A stretch of DNA of 64,000 nucleotides from a virus. Position 1 is the stretch's first letter; each line of letters starts with the position of its first letter. This document shows positions 8,227 to 17,054 of the stretch, piece after piece. Location of the stretch: positions 62,001 through 126,000 of IMG/VR virus record IMGVR_UViG_3300029985_000017. The stretch is one strand, 5' to 3'. The notes under the pieces are model-generated. The model had not been told where the DNA came from. It did not search any database and saw only the letters and a list, made by a program, of their open reading frames with translations. A program made the translations under genes and the position numbers.

Positions 8227-8841
8227 ATGTCTGAAACGAATACTGGAAATAAGAAGAGTGCAACTGAACGATTGGAAGATCTAGAAAACCTAACCCAACG
8301 AGTAATCCAAGCTATCCAACCTTTGGAATCATCTCTTAGGGACATCGCAGGTCTTAGGGAAGCTCTCAAGCTTCTCAACAATAAGCTTGATGCTGTAGTT
8401 AAGTCTGTTAATGCTGGCGGACCTATCACTGACGACGGCATCTCGAAGTACATGGTCGAAAATAATGTCAAGGAATTAACTTCAAGGGTAGAAGGTATGG
8501 TTTCTCAGGGCATGCTTGTTGCCACCGATACGGTTAGCAAGGAATCGTTTGTTGTTGTAAACGAAGCCGATGCTTCTGGAACGATTGTCAATCCAAGGAT
8601 GCAATTTTTGCTTTCTGCTTTGGATAACGAAGAAGTTCGTACAAAGCTTGAAGGTGCTAAGACTGGAGACAATATCTTTATTGGGGATAAGGGCGCTTCT
8701 ATTAATATTCTAGAAGCATATACCTTGGCTACTCCTCAAGCTCCTGCTGCTGAACCTTCGGCACCAGAAGCTTCAACAGACGCTTCAGCTCCCGCATCTA
8801 CAGATGCATCAACTGCTGGCTCAACGGAAGCTACTGCTTAA
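8227..8841 (+). CDS. Hypothetical coiled-coil protein with Ala/Ser/Thr tail, 204 aa
   Basis: Strong ribosome binding site (AAGGAG) before ATG 8227. The N-terminal 75 residues form a heptad-like coiled coil (ERLEDLENLTQRVIQAIQPL). A compact middle domain follows. The last 35 residues are a low-complexity Ala/Ser/Thr/Pro tail with repeated STDAS units. Such linker tails are common in virion or secreted proteins, but there is no signal peptide. The family is not recognised. Confidence 0.6.
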   Translation: MSETNTGNKKSATERLEDLENLTQRVIQAIQPLESSLRDIAGLREALKLLNNKLDAVVKSVNAGGPITDDGISKYMVENNVKELTSRVEGMVSQGMLVATDTVSKESFVVVNEADASGTIVNPRMQFLLSALDNEEVRTKLEGAKTGDNIFIGDKGASINILEAYTLATPQAPAAEPSAPEASTDASAPASTDASTAGSTEATA

Positions 8842-8848
8842 TAGATAT

Positions 8849-9310
8849 ATGAAGAAGGCAAAACCTACTCCAGTTTGTAGTTTTAAGAATTGCAAAAAGC
8901 CACTCTATAAAAAGGGTGTCAGTTGGAGTAGGTTTTGCTATTCTCATAGATATAAAGTAAGCACTACCGGATTTCTTGGAAATTTATATAGAAGTATGAG
9001 ACGACGCGTAGAGGGGAGAACTGCTCACAATAGAGGTAATTGGGCAGGTAAGCCTATTCTTCCAAAAGACGTTTTTGTTCAATGGGCTAAGAATCACCCA
9101 GATTTTCTAGCTTCTTATAAAAGATGGTTTTCTAATGGATTCGATCGCAAACTTACCCCTTCTGTAAATAGAATGAATTCTAATAAAGGTTATGTTCTAG
9201 GTAATATGGAATGGATGACCAACTCTCAAAATTCTGGTTTGTCTGGTGAAGTAAGAAAAATGAAAAACAAAAAGGCAATTTACGACCTTTTAGGAGTAAC
9301 GAATGGCTGA
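8849..9310 (+). CDS. Probable HNH-family homing endonuclease
   Basis: A 153-residue protein with N-terminal cysteines (CSFKNC, then CYSHR) and a C-terminal motif LTPSVNRMNSNKGYVLGNME followed by WMTNSQNSG. That pattern (S-x-(D/N)-R-x-(D/N)-x-x-x-G-Y-x-x-x-N-x-x-W-x-x-x-x-x-N) is typical of free-standing phage HNH/homing nucleases. ATG 8849 is chosen because it begins just after the upstream stop (8841). An in-frame start at 8804 would overlap the neighbour by 38 bases. It overlaps the phosphoesterase start by 8 bases, so it looks inserted between two unrelated genes. Confidence 0.65.
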   Translation: MKKAKPTPVCSFKNCKKPLYKKGVSWSRFCYSHRYKVSTTGFLGNLYRSMRRRVEGRTAHNRGNWAGKPILPKDVFVQWAKNHPDFLASYKRWFSNGFDRKLTPSVNRMNSNKGYVLGNMEWMTNSQNSGLSGEVRKMKNKKAIYDLLGVTNG

Positions 9311-10052
9311 AACTAAACTTGAAAAAATTCTACTAATCCCCGATACGCATGTTCCATATCACGACAAAGAAGCTTTTAAGTTGATGCTTAAGGCTGGCAA
9401 AGCTTTTAAACCACAACATGCGATTATCCTTGGGGATTTTGCAGATTTTTACGGAGTGAGCAGCCACAGCAAGGATCCCAACCGCGCTTTGAAACTTAAA
9501 GAAGAAATTGAAGCCACTAAGGAAGCTCTAGATCAAGTTATATCTATCGGCGCCAAAAATAATGTTTTTGTTTCTGGTAATCACGAAGATCGTCTAGAAC
9601 GCTATCTTCGTGATAAAGCTCCAGAGTTGTTTAATTTTATCTCTATCCCAAAAATTCTAGAACTTAAAGAAAAGGGATTTAAGTATACTCCATATAAGCA
9701 AGCCTATAAAATTGGCAAACTCAATGTAACCCACGATACCGGTGTTGCTGGTAGATTTGCACATTATAAAGCTTTGGACACTTTTCAACATAATATTGTG
9801 ATCGGACATACACATCGTGTTGGGTATGCTATCGAAGGTAATGCCCAAGGTGAACGTCATGTTTGTGCCCAATTCGGGTGGTTAGGCGATGTAGCAGAGA
9901 TTGATTATATGAATCAAGTTAAGGCTCGCAAGGAGTGGAGTTTGGGCTTTGGTATTGGATACCTTAACCCAAAAAATGGTACGGTGTATTTGGTTCCAGT
10001 GCCCATTATCAACGGAACTTGTCTTATTGAAGGAAAGCTCTATACACTTTAA
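9303..10052 (+). CDS. Calcineurin-like metallophosphoesterase
   Basis: A 249-residue phosphoesterase with the family motifs in order: IPDTHVPYHD (about residues 12-21), ILGDFADF (about 41-48), SGNHEDR (about 94-100), THDTGVAG (about 143) and GHTHRVG (about 169). This places it in the same superfamily as the SbcD-like protein but as a separate, smaller, single-domain enzyme. Substrate (nucleotide, phosphoprotein or DNA end) cannot be read from the sequence. It has its own AGGAG site. It lies between a homing endonuclease and two coiled-coil proteins. Confidence 0.85.
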   Translation: MAETKLEKILLIPDTHVPYHDKEAFKLMLKAGKAFKPQHAIILGDFADFYGVSSHSKDPNRALKLKEEIEATKEALDQVISIGAKNNVFVSGNHEDRLERYLRDKAPELFNFISIPKILELKEKGFKYTPYKQAYKIGKLNVTHDTGVAGRFAHYKALDTFQHNIVIGHTHRVGYAIEGNAQGERHVCAQFGWLGDVAEIDYMNQVKARKEWSLGFGIGYLNPKNGTVYLVPVPIINGTCLIEGKLYTL

Positions 10053-10060
10053 GGATATTT

Positions 10061-10447
10061 GTGTCTACTAAAAAAGAAGAGCTTGCAAAAATTGACCGCA
10101 ACATAAAAGACGCTGAAATCAGACTTAAGAATTTTACTCTTAATATAGAGACAATTCAGAAAGAGATTGACTTTCTTGAAAATGTTGGGGAACAACTAGA
10201 CGAAAACATAAAATATCTCAAAAAGAACAAGATTATAACTTTAGCAGAAGAATATAAAAAATCTAAAGAAAATCTTAAAAAAACTAAAACTAGACTCGTT
10301 CAGCTTAAAAGTGATAAAATAATCAATGAAAAAGCTTATAAAGAGCTTGATGTATATCTAGAGAAAAATAAGGAGCTATATGATAAGCTTTCAAAACAAG
10401 GTGAAAACAACGTCCTACAGGGAAAGTTTGGTCGAAATCGTGAATAG
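10061..10447 (+). CDS. Hypothetical coiled-coil protein, 128 aa (GTG start)
   Basis: Almost the whole protein is a Lys/Glu-rich coiled coil (SKKELAKIDRNIKDAEIRL-type heptads), without other motifs. The start is a GTG at 10061 preceded by AAGGA, 8 bases after the phosphoesterase stop. The family is unknown; long coiled coils can be dimerisation or scaffold elements. Confidence 0.6.
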   Translation: MSTKKEELAKIDRNIKDAEIRLKNFTLNIETIQKEIDFLENVGEQLDENIKYLKKNKIITLAEEYKKSKENLKKTKTRLVQLKSDKIINEKAYKELDVYLEKNKELYDKLSKQGENNVLQGKFGRNRE

Positions 10448-10670
10448 GGAAGAAGTTAAAAAGAAGATCATGGAGGATCCCGATTTTATTAAATCCCATA
10501 AGTATGGGAACTCACTAAGTAAATTTCTTTCCAATAACAATGGCGATCTTGAAAATGCTACTATAGCTAGATTGTTAATGATTTCTGAAGATGAAGTTGA
10601 AAATATTTATAAAGAAGTTGTTGACTTTATCAAAAATAAGATGCAAGATGGAAAAGATGAAAGTAATTGA
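10440..10670 (+). CDS. Hypothetical protein, about 76 aa
   Basis: A short helical protein (NREEVKKKIMEDPDFIKSHK onward) with a possible small helix-turn-helix near the middle (NATIARLLMISEDEVENIYK). The start is uncertain. GTG 10440 gives an 8-base overlap with the upstream gene. ATG 10380 would give a 68-base overlap, and ATG 10470 a slightly shorter product. I chose 10440 because short overlaps are the rule here. No function can be assigned. Confidence 0.5.
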   Translation: MNREEVKKKIMEDPDFIKSHKYGNSLSKFLSNNNGDLENATIARLLMISEDEVENIYKEVVDFIKNKMQDGKDESN

Positions 10671-11310
10671 AGTCTACAGTGACGGATCTGCCACTACAGC
10701 CGCTAAACCCGGAGGTTACGCTTGGGTAATGGTTGTAGATGGAGTTAAGCACTCTGAAGGCTCAGGACATGTTGTTAGTGCTACCAACAACGATATGGAG
10801 TTGGAATCAGCAATTCAAGGTTTGTCGGCAGTATTAAAGTATATACTTTTATCTACTTCTACATGTGAAGATCCTGAAAAAAGTAAAGAGATTGCCCGAT
10901 GTGAAGTTATTCTAGTATCTGATTCCCAAATAACCTTAGGATGGGCATCTGGAACCTATAGGTTTAAACAAGAATCCAAAATAGAAAAGTATAAGCAATT
11001 AAAAGGTTTAATGGAATCTTTGAACGCTAAAACTCGTTGGGTTAAGGGCCACTCAGGAGATCCCTACAATAGTAGGTGTGATCTTCTTGCTAATAACGCT
11101 AGAAAAGGTCTTATGCAAAAAAGCGTTATTAATCCTGATTCGCTAAAGAATAGTTTAATTGGCACCAAAAAAGAAGGCGTATTTTGCGTTTGGTGGGGAG
11201 ATAAACTTAAAATTATTTGCTTGACAAATAACGCTATTGAGGACTACAATAGAGAGATACACGGTAAACGTGGGTCTGCAATCGAAATAAGACAGGAGAG
11301 AATGAGATGA
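10657..11310 (+). CDS. rnhA: Ribonuclease HI
   Basis: A 217-residue protein whose N-terminal 150 residues carry the full RNase HI active site: YSDGS (Asp9), MELES (Glu48), VSDSQ (Asp89) and GHSGDPYNSRCD (His132 and Asp142). The enzyme cuts RNA in RNA:DNA hybrids and would remove replication primers laid down by the primase encoded at 24002. A C-terminal extension of about 65 residues (FCVWWGDKLKIICL...) is not part of the core and is unassigned. ATG 10657 is preferred because the catalytic strand begins immediately after it; ATG 10648 is also possible. Confidence 0.85.
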   Translation: MKVIEVYSDGSATTAAKPGGYAWVMVVDGVKHSEGSGHVVSATNNDMELESAIQGLSAVLKYILLSTSTCEDPEKSKEIARCEVILVSDSQITLGWASGTYRFKQESKIEKYKQLKGLMESLNAKTRWVKGHSGDPYNSRCDLLANNARKGLMQKSVINPDSLKNSLIGTKKEGVFCVWWGDKLKIICLTNNAIEDYNREIHGKRGSAIEIRQERMR

Positions 11311-11504
11311 GCGGTTATAAACTTAAGGATCCTTTCGGTGAACTTGCTTCGGAATATCAAAAGTCTCCCCGTTTTTTAGATGATAATAAAGAAAAGGCTT
11401 GGAATGATGCTATACTAGACCTCAACAAAAACTTTTTGGTTTGGGGCGAATTTGATCCAGGAGGATCACACATTCATTCCCCAGCCTTTCTTAGGGAAAC
11501 CTAA
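11307..11504 (+). CDS. Hypothetical protein, 65 aa
   Basis: A small soluble protein joined to RNase H by an ATGA overlap and to the exonuclease by a TAATG junction, so it is translated within the replication string. No motif is recognised. Its fixed place between RNase H and the proofreading exonuclease suggests a replication accessory, by context only. Confidence 0.55.
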   Translation: MSGYKLKDPFGELASEYQKSPRFLDDNKEKAWNDAILDLNKNFLVWGEFDPGGSHIHSPAFLRET

Positions 11505-12148
11505 TGGCTAATCCAGCTTACTATGTAGCTTTGGACTGTGAAACAGGAGGGCTCTCAGCAGATACAGCCGATTTGCTTACTTGTTATATATCTGTAGTAG
11601 ATGAGAACTTTAAAGTTCAAGAAGAACTTGATTTGAAGTTAAAGCCAGATGGCGGAAGATTGCCACAAGCTGATGCTGGTGCTCTAAAAGTCAATGGCAT
11701 CAATCTACATGAGCATTTGGCCAATCCAGAAACTATTGCTTACTCTGAAGCTAAACCTAAAATTATAGCTATGTTGCGAAAATTCTTGAAGAAAAATGGA
11801 CGCTACAGCAATTTACGCCCTATGGGTTACAATTTACCCTTTGATATTAAGTTCGTACAAACTTATCTTTTGTCCTTTGAAGAATGGGATTCGATTATTA
11901 ATTATAATCAGATCGACCCTAAAGTGGTAGTGAATTTCCTTAAAGACTGCGGTTGGCTTCCACCCGATCTAGGAACACTAGTAAGTGTAGTCAAGCACTT
12001 TCAGATACCAATGGGCACAGCTCATAATGCTAAGGTCGATACGTTGGCTACCGTAGAAGTTTATAAGAAATTGATAGAACTTATGGCCAGCAAAAAGAAC
12101 TCTGGCGGACAATCAATGGATTTAATTAGTTTGCTTGAGGCAGAATAA
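11504..12148 (+). CDS. dnaQ: DnaQ-like 3'-5' exonuclease (PolIII epsilon type)
   Basis: A 214-residue DEDDh exonuclease. Motif I is ALDCETGG (Asp11, Glu13), motif II is YNLPFDIKF (Asp114) and motif III is HNAKVDT (His174, Asp179). This family removes misincorporated 3' nucleotides. Its stop overlaps the ATG of the PolIII alpha-like polymerase (TAATG at 12147-12150), strongly suggesting that it is the polymerase's proofreading subunit, as epsilon is for bacterial PolIII. Confidence 0.88.
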   Translation: MANPAYYVALDCETGGLSADTADLLTCYISVVDENFKVQEELDLKLKPDGGRLPQADAGALKVNGINLHEHLANPETIAYSEAKPKIIAMLRKFLKKNGRYSNLRPMGYNLPFDIKFVQTYLLSFEEWDSIINYNQIDPKVVVNFLKDCGWLPPDLGTLVSVVKHFQIPMGTAHNAKVDTLATVEVYKKLIELMASKKNSGGQSMDLISLLEAE

Positions 12149-15100
12149 TGTACATTTCGCCACATACTCATACCGAGTCATTTTTAACTAGCAGCACTTT
12201 ATCTAGCTTAATAGATAGAGCTAAAGAACTTGGTAGAACTCATTTTTCATGCACAGACTTAGGCTATCTTCATTCTTCAATGAAAGCCTATACACTGGCC
12301 AAAAAGGCTAAGCTTATACCCATTTTAGGGCTTGAATTCTATTTTAAAGATCCAGTGTGCCCAATCACTTCTGGAACTCCCGCAGACCGCTGTAAATACT
12401 TTTCTGCTACTATTTACGCAGAAAATCAGGAAGCTTATCAAGCCATCTGTAAAATGGTTTCTAGGACTGATTTTTCAACTATTGAAATTAGAGAAGAAAA
12501 GCAAAATCTTTTTACTTGGGCAGATCTAGAATTGCTTTCTAAATACAAAACCAATTTGGTGCTAGGCGGCGTCCATGACATTGTAGGGAAAGCTTATCTA
12601 GCATCAGATGCAAATGTGGGTCTTAAGTTATTTGAAAAACTTAATAACTTGTTTTTTAATAGGCTTTATATTGCTATGATTTGTGAGCCCTGGTCTAAAA
12701 AGTTTGCAAAAGTTGTAGAAGTCAAATATAAGGATTTTACAACGGATTCTTTATTGGACACAGATCTAGTTAGTACGGATAAGGCCAGAAAGATAAAGGC
12801 TAGTGACCTAATTGAGCGTTCTGGACATCTTTTAATCAAATCTAAAGTCTCAAATGGTGTTTTCTTTGAAGTTGATAGGGAGATAGATTCGGTAAAACTC
12901 CATACAGGTTTTTTGCCTCTTTCTTGTGATGTAACTTTAAAGATCAATAAATTTTTAATGTTACTTGGAAAACGTTATAATGTGCCAATTTTGGCTTCAG
13001 ATTACGCCTACTATTCTCACAAAGAGGACAAGATCGTTCAACGGGTTGTTCTAGAGGGTAAAGATAGTATCCATGCTCAACAACACATGAAGACCGAAGA
13101 AGAAGTTCTAAGTTACCTACAAAATACTATGGGCTTATCTTCATCTGAAGCCAATACAGTTATAGACAACAACATTAAATGGGCCGCTCTTTTTGATAAT
13201 TTTGAGCTTAAATACGAGTGGCGCTTAGCCTCTACTGAAGGACAAAATCCATTAAAAAAAGCCATGGAGATCATTAATCGCAATGGTCGTATGAAATGGG
13301 ATAATCCTATATATGTTAATCGCCTTAAAACTGAACTAGAAGTTATTGCAAAAAATGGAGTTAAAGATCTAACCCCTTATTTCTTACCTATTGTTGAGGT
13401 TTTAGATCGCTATAAAAAAGAAGGCCAAATAACCTCGCCTGGTCGTGGTAGCGCTGGTGGAAGTCTATTTTGTTATTTATTGGGTATTACAAATATAGAT
13501 CCTATTCGTTATGGACTTCCATTTAGCCGATTTTTTTCTACGACTCGTATTCAAATGAATAAACTTCCGGATATCGATACAGATTTACCACAGAAAGAAA
13601 CTCTGCTAGGCAAGGATGGACACAGTGGATTCTTATATGAACGTTGGGGTGACTGTGCTGGACATATCTCTACTCGTAATACAGTTAGACTTAGAAGCGC
13701 TATTAAAGACGTTCACCGATACTTAGATGGAACCGTTTCTAGAGAAATCGACAGATTCACATCCGGACTCCCACAACCCCCTCAAGGAATCTCCGATCTT
13801 CATTTTGTATTTGGTTATGAAAATGAAGAAGGAGAGCATATACCCGGTATCTTGGAAACTAATGAAGACCTTCAAAAATACACAAAAGACTATCCTAAAC
13901 ATTGGTCTATTGTAGCCAAGTCTATGGGTATAACGCGTGCTTTTTCTAAGCATGCCTGTGCCATGGTGCTATCTGATGTTCCTATTAGAGAAACTATGCC
14001 CCTAAAAGAAGGCTATATTACTCACTATGAGCATAAAGAAACTGAAGCTGTTGGATTGATTAAATATGATTTCTTAACTATTAATCAATTGCTTGATATT
14101 CAGGTTTGTTTGGAATTAATTAATAAAAAAAATGGGGATAACTTTGAACCTGGCTACTTTACCCATAATGGGGAAAAGATCTATATTTGGGATCTTCCAG
14201 AAGAAGCTGATGTCTATAAGAGCATTTGGGATGGCAATACTGTAACTCTATTTCAAATCAACAGTTCTGGAATGGCTAAACTTACTCAAGAGATTCTTCC
14301 AGATCGCTTAGAGTATCTGGCCTCTATTTTGGCCCTAGAGCGTCCAGGTCCTAAGGATTACATTGACCCTGTAACCGGAAGAAACATGGTCGAAGAGTAT
14401 GTTATGCGGCGTAATGGACAAAGCCAACCCGATATCCCAGAATTGGCTGAGATTCTGCCAGAGTCTTACGGTACCTTAATTTACCAAGAAGATCTAGGTA
14501 AAGTTGCCAAGCAATTAGCTGGATTTAGCGATGAAGAAGCAGAGCTACTTAGAGAGAACATGGCCAAGAAAAAGATGGTTGAATTGACTAAAATTAAGCC
14601 ATCTTTTATTCAAGGTGCTCAAACTAAGGTCTCAAGAGAAGTTGCCGAAAAAATCTGGGAACAAATGGTTACTTTCGGACGTTATGGGTTCTCTATTATC
14701 CATTCCTATGAATATGCTATGATTACTTATGCTTGTATGTTCTTACGCCACAACTATAAACTTGAATGGTGGGCTGCCGTAGTAACCAATGCAGATCAAG
14801 CCGAGATCACGGGTAAGTTTTGGCCTCATGTAAAGGATTTAATTGCTCCTCCTGATATTAATATTAGTACTGATAAAATGGAGGTAGACTATTCTGCTAG
14901 TAAAATCAGATCTAAATTGGGTATTATAACGGGTATAGGCGATAAAACAATTGATCCTATAGTTGAAAATCGCCCTTATAAAGATCTACAAGACTTCGTT
15001 AATAAAGATGTAGCCGGTCCGTCTTTGGCTCATAGATTAATTCATGTGGGTGTTTTAGACTCTTTGTTCAAGCCAAATATGTCTCTTGAAGAAAAACTTA

Positions 15101-15696
15101 AAACCTATGAAGATGCGGTTGAAATTAAAAAGTTTCAAGACAAAAAAGTTATAGCTGAAAAAGAAGGTAAAAAAGTTAGAAATTTACAGCCTAAAGAAGG
15201 CAAGATTCCAGAAAAATACATAGATCTTCCCCCTCTTGTGGATGCTGCAATGAAGAAAAATACTCTTCCTACAATGCCTATCGACCTCTATTCTCTAGGA
15301 GCTAAGTATAGTAAGGTCAGAGATCTTAATTCTACGAAGCCTAAAATGGTAGACGAGATTTGGAATAAGTCAGTTTTCTTAATCGAAGGCAATGCAGTAG
15401 AACGTTTAGATAAGACAGATTTCACTACAGAAGAAAAAGACTTATACGTAGCCGCCACTGGTTACATTATTGAAGCCAAAGAGTTCTCATATTCTAAGGG
15501 AACTAAACGAGCTTTAAAATTGATTGTTGCTTGTGACAATTATATTAGCGAAAAAGTTTTATGGCCTAATTATAAAACCCAAGAGCTTATTTATGATAAA
15601 AATATTAAAAAGGGTTCTATATGCACGTTATTTATGAGAAAAAGGGCTGGAGAAAAAGGCCCTTTAAATCTTACCCAAATGGTTCTTGAAACGTAA
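12148..15696 (+). CDS. dnaE: C-family DNA polymerase (PolIII alpha subunit-like)
   Basis: A 1,182-residue replicative polymerase. It has an N-terminal PHP domain (SPHTHTESF, His6 and His8; LGLEFYF), then the C-family palm. The palm carries TSPGRGSAGGSLFCYLLG, the catalytic triplet PDIDTD (Asp475, Asp477, Asp479) and the third acidic residue in KYDFLTINQLLD (Asp641). Downstream are SKHACAMVLSD, the DEEAELLRENMAKKK helix and a C-terminal OB-like region. Length and domain order match bacterial DnaE. Phages usually carry A- or B-family enzymes, so a full-length C-family copy is unusual. No clamp or clamp loader is in the window. Confidence 0.93.
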   Translation: MYISPHTHTESFLTSSTLSSLIDRAKELGRTHFSCTDLGYLHSSMKAYTLAKKAKLIPILGLEFYFKDPVCPITSGTPADRCKYFSATIYAENQEAYQAICKMVSRTDFSTIEIREEKQNLFTWADLELLSKYKTNLVLGGVHDIVGKAYLASDANVGLKLFEKLNNLFFNRLYIAMICEPWSKKFAKVVEVKYKDFTTDSLLDTDLVSTDKARKIKASDLIERSGHLLIKSKVSNGVFFEVDREIDSVKLHTGFLPLSCDVTLKINKFLMLLGKRYNVPILASDYAYYSHKEDKIVQRVVLEGKDSIHAQQHMKTEEEVLSYLQNTMGLSSSEANTVIDNNIKWAALFDNFELKYEWRLASTEGQNPLKKAMEIINRNGRMKWDNPIYVNRLKTELEVIAKNGVKDLTPYFLPIVEVLDRYKKEGQITSPGRGSAGGSLFCYLLGITNIDPIRYGLPFSRFFSTTRIQMNKLPDIDTDLPQKETLLGKDGHSGFLYERWGDCAGHISTRNTVRLRSAIKDVHRYLDGTVSREIDRFTSGLPQPPQGISDLHFVFGYENEEGEHIPGILETNEDLQKYTKDYPKHWSIVAKSMGITRAFSKHACAMVLSDVPIRETMPLKEGYITHYEHKETEAVGLIKYDFLTINQLLDIQVCLELINKKNGDNFEPGYFTHNGEKIYIWDLPEEADVYKSIWDGNTVTLFQINSSGMAKLTQEILPDRLEYLASILALERPGPKDYIDPVTGRNMVEEYVMRRNGQSQPDIPELAEILPESYGTLIYQEDLGKVAKQLAGFSDEEAELLRENMAKKKMVELTKIKPSFIQGAQTKVSREVAEKIWEQMVTFGRYGFSIIHSYEYAMITYACMFLRHNYKLEWWAAVVTNADQAEITGKFWPHVKDLIAPPDINISTDKMEVDYSASKIRSKLGIITGIGDKTIDPIVENRPYKDLQDFVNKDVAGPSLAHRLIHVGVLDSLFKPNMSLEEKLKTYEDAVEIKKFQDKKVIAEKEGKKVRNLQPKEGKIPEKYIDLPPLVDAAMKKNTLPTMPIDLYSLGAKYSKVRDLNSTKPKMVDEIWNKSVFLIEGNAVERLDKTDFTTEEKDLYVAATGYIIEAKEFSYSKGTKRALKLIVACDNYISEKVLWPNYKTQELIYDKNIKKGSICTLFMRKRAGEKGPLNLTQMVLET

Positions 15697-15704
15697 GAAA
15701 AAGC

Positions 15705-15733
15705 TTGACTTTTTAAAACAGATGTGTCATTAT
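15705..15733 (+). promoter_or_regulatory. Sigma70-like promoter for the subtilisin-like gene
   Basis: TTGACT (15705-15710), a 17-base spacer, then CATTAT (15728-15733). Six bases separate the -10 box from ATG 15740, and no ribosome binding site is present, so the message should be leaderless. This also argues against the longer in-frame start at 15686, which lies upstream of the promoter. Confidence 0.6.
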
Positions 15734-15739
15734 CTACAT

Positions 15740-16444
15740 ATGAAGTTTTTAATCTATTCTTTGCTTCTTCTAACCACTGTCTCTATAGCCAAAGAAAGTA
15801 CAAAACCAATTAAGATAGCTATCGTAGATACGGGAATAAACGTTTTAGATCCGCGTTTTAAAGAGCATGTTTGCGCCACAGGACACAAAGACTTTACAGG
15901 TGAAGGATTGTTAGACACCGTAGGTCATGGAACCTTTGTAGCTGGCTTAATTCAAAAGTATGCAGGTAAAGGTACTTATTGTTTTTTAATATATAAGTAT
16001 TACTCTGAACATAATACTGGAATTCAAAATCTTCAAAATGAGATTAAAGCCTTCCAAGAAGCAGCAAAAAATGGTGCTGCGGTGGTGAATTTCTCAGGTG
16101 GTGGTGCTGAACATAATAAATATGAGTATTTAACCATTAAAAATAATCCCAGGATGCTTTTTGTAGTTGCAGCTGGAAATGAAGGCCAAAATGTAGATCT
16201 TCCTGGAAAAGAATATTACCCAGCTTCATATAAGCTAGAGAACATAATTCCTTTGGGAAGTATTGATAGAAATGGCACCAAAGTTACTAGTTCTAATTGG
16301 GGCAGTAGAATTACAGATTTTGAAATTGGAGACCAAGTGGTATCCACTCTGCCCGATGGAGATACGGGAACGATGTCTGGAACTAGTTTTGCTACAGCAA
16401 TAAGAACTGGTAAAATAGTAAGGGATATGTTATATGCAAGATAA
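15740..16444 (+). CDS. Secreted subtilisin-like serine protease (S8)
   Basis: A 234-residue S8 protease with the full triad: IAIVDTGIN (Asp30), GHGTFVAGL (His63) and MSGTSFATA (Ser216), plus the oxyanion Asn in VVAAGNEG. The start at ATG 15740 reveals a clean signal peptide (MKFLIYSLLLLTTVSIAKES), so the enzyme is exported. There is almost no propeptide between signal and catalytic domain. Subtilases are rare in phage genomes; possible roles are host-envelope remodelling or superinfection defence, neither shown. It overlaps the next gene by 11 bases. Confidence 0.88.
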   Translation: MKFLIYSLLLLTTVSIAKESTKPIKIAIVDTGINVLDPRFKEHVCATGHKDFTGEGLLDTVGHGTFVAGLIQKYAGKGTYCFLIYKYYSEHNTGIQNLQNEIKAFQEAAKNGAAVVNFSGGGAEHNKYEYLTIKNNPRMLFVVAAGNEGQNVDLPGKEYYPASYKLENIIPLGSIDRNGTKVTSSNWGSRITDFEIGDQVVSTLPDGDTGTMSGTSFATAIRTGKIVRDMLYAR

Positions 16445-16676
16445 TCCTTTTGCGAATAAAGTAGTAAAGACCAAAAAACTGGGCAAGAATGCTGTTTTAC
16501 AAGTAAGTGAAAACGAGCATTTTGGTCGTATATATGTTGAGTTTCAGACTGTAGACGGAAGACTTAAAGTACAGAAGACTTTTAGGGATGATTTTCAAGG
16601 TAGAAAAGAATCTAAAGAATTCGAAAAGAAATTTAAAACTTCAACAGATATCAAAAAATACTTTGGATTGGAGTAA
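16434..16676 (+). CDS. Hypothetical protein, 80 aa
   Basis: A small basic protein overlapping the protease gene by 11 bases. The middle looks like an antiparallel beta sheet (NAVLQVSENEHFGRIYVEFQ), followed by a Lys-rich helix (RKESKEFEKKFKTSTDIKKY). Not recognised. The basic surface would allow nucleic-acid contact, but nothing specific supports it. Confidence 0.6.
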   Translation: MQDNPFANKVVKTKKLGKNAVLQVSENEHFGRIYVEFQTVDGRLKVQKTFRDDFQGRKESKEFEKKFKTSTDIKKYFGLE

Positions 16677-16678
16677 GT

Positions 16679-17053
16679 ATGGCTAAACCCAAAAAACCTA
16701 AAACAGTAACCATATACATGGATAAAACCGACTGGGATTATGAAGTGGGCTGCGCTTCTGATGGCAATACTATTTATCCCGATCTTGAAAGTCTGAAGGA
16801 ATTTAATCGCTGCTGGGATGGATGTGGGGTGGTAAAATGCGAGATTACTTTTAAGGAAATAGCTATAGAAGAAGATCGTAAAAAAATGTTTGAGGGGTCT
16901 TCTAATGGATATACAGCAGAAGACTATGAGATCAACCGTGATATAATTAGAATAGAAAGTGCTACTAGAAGATTGGAATGGTTAGAAGGAAAAGTTGCTC
17001 GCGAAAAGCATAGGATTATAGAATTAAAAGCTAATTTAAAGAAGGAGAAATAA
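16679..17053 (+). CDS. Hypothetical protein, 124 aa
   Basis: Two parts can be seen: an N-terminal region with three Cys residues (CASDG, CWDGCG, VKCEI), possibly metal-binding, and a C-terminal helical hairpin rich in Arg and Glu (RLEWLEGKVAREKHRIIELK). It starts 2 bases after the preceding stop and is followed 1 base later by the next gene. The family is unknown. Confidence 0.6.
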   Translation: MAKPKKPKTVTIYMDKTDWDYEVGCASDGNTIYPDLESLKEFNRCWDGCGVVKCEITFKEIAIEEDRKKMFEGSSNGYTAEDYEINRDIIRIESATRRLEWLEGKVAREKHRIIELKANLKKEK

Positions 17054-17054
17054 A

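Noticed and set aside
10380-10447. Possible programmed frameshift joining the coiled-coil gene to the next frame
   Set aside because: There is no slippery heptamer or downstream structure, and a GTG at 10440 gives an ordinary short overlap.
11221-11250. TTGACA-like box inside the RNase H gene
   Set aside because: No acceptable -10 box lies 16-18 bases downstream and no gene start follows.
15686-15739. Longer N-terminus for the subtilisin-like protease
   Set aside because: It would start upstream of the promoter, bury the signal peptide and overlap the polymerase gene. ATG 15740 explains all the signals better.
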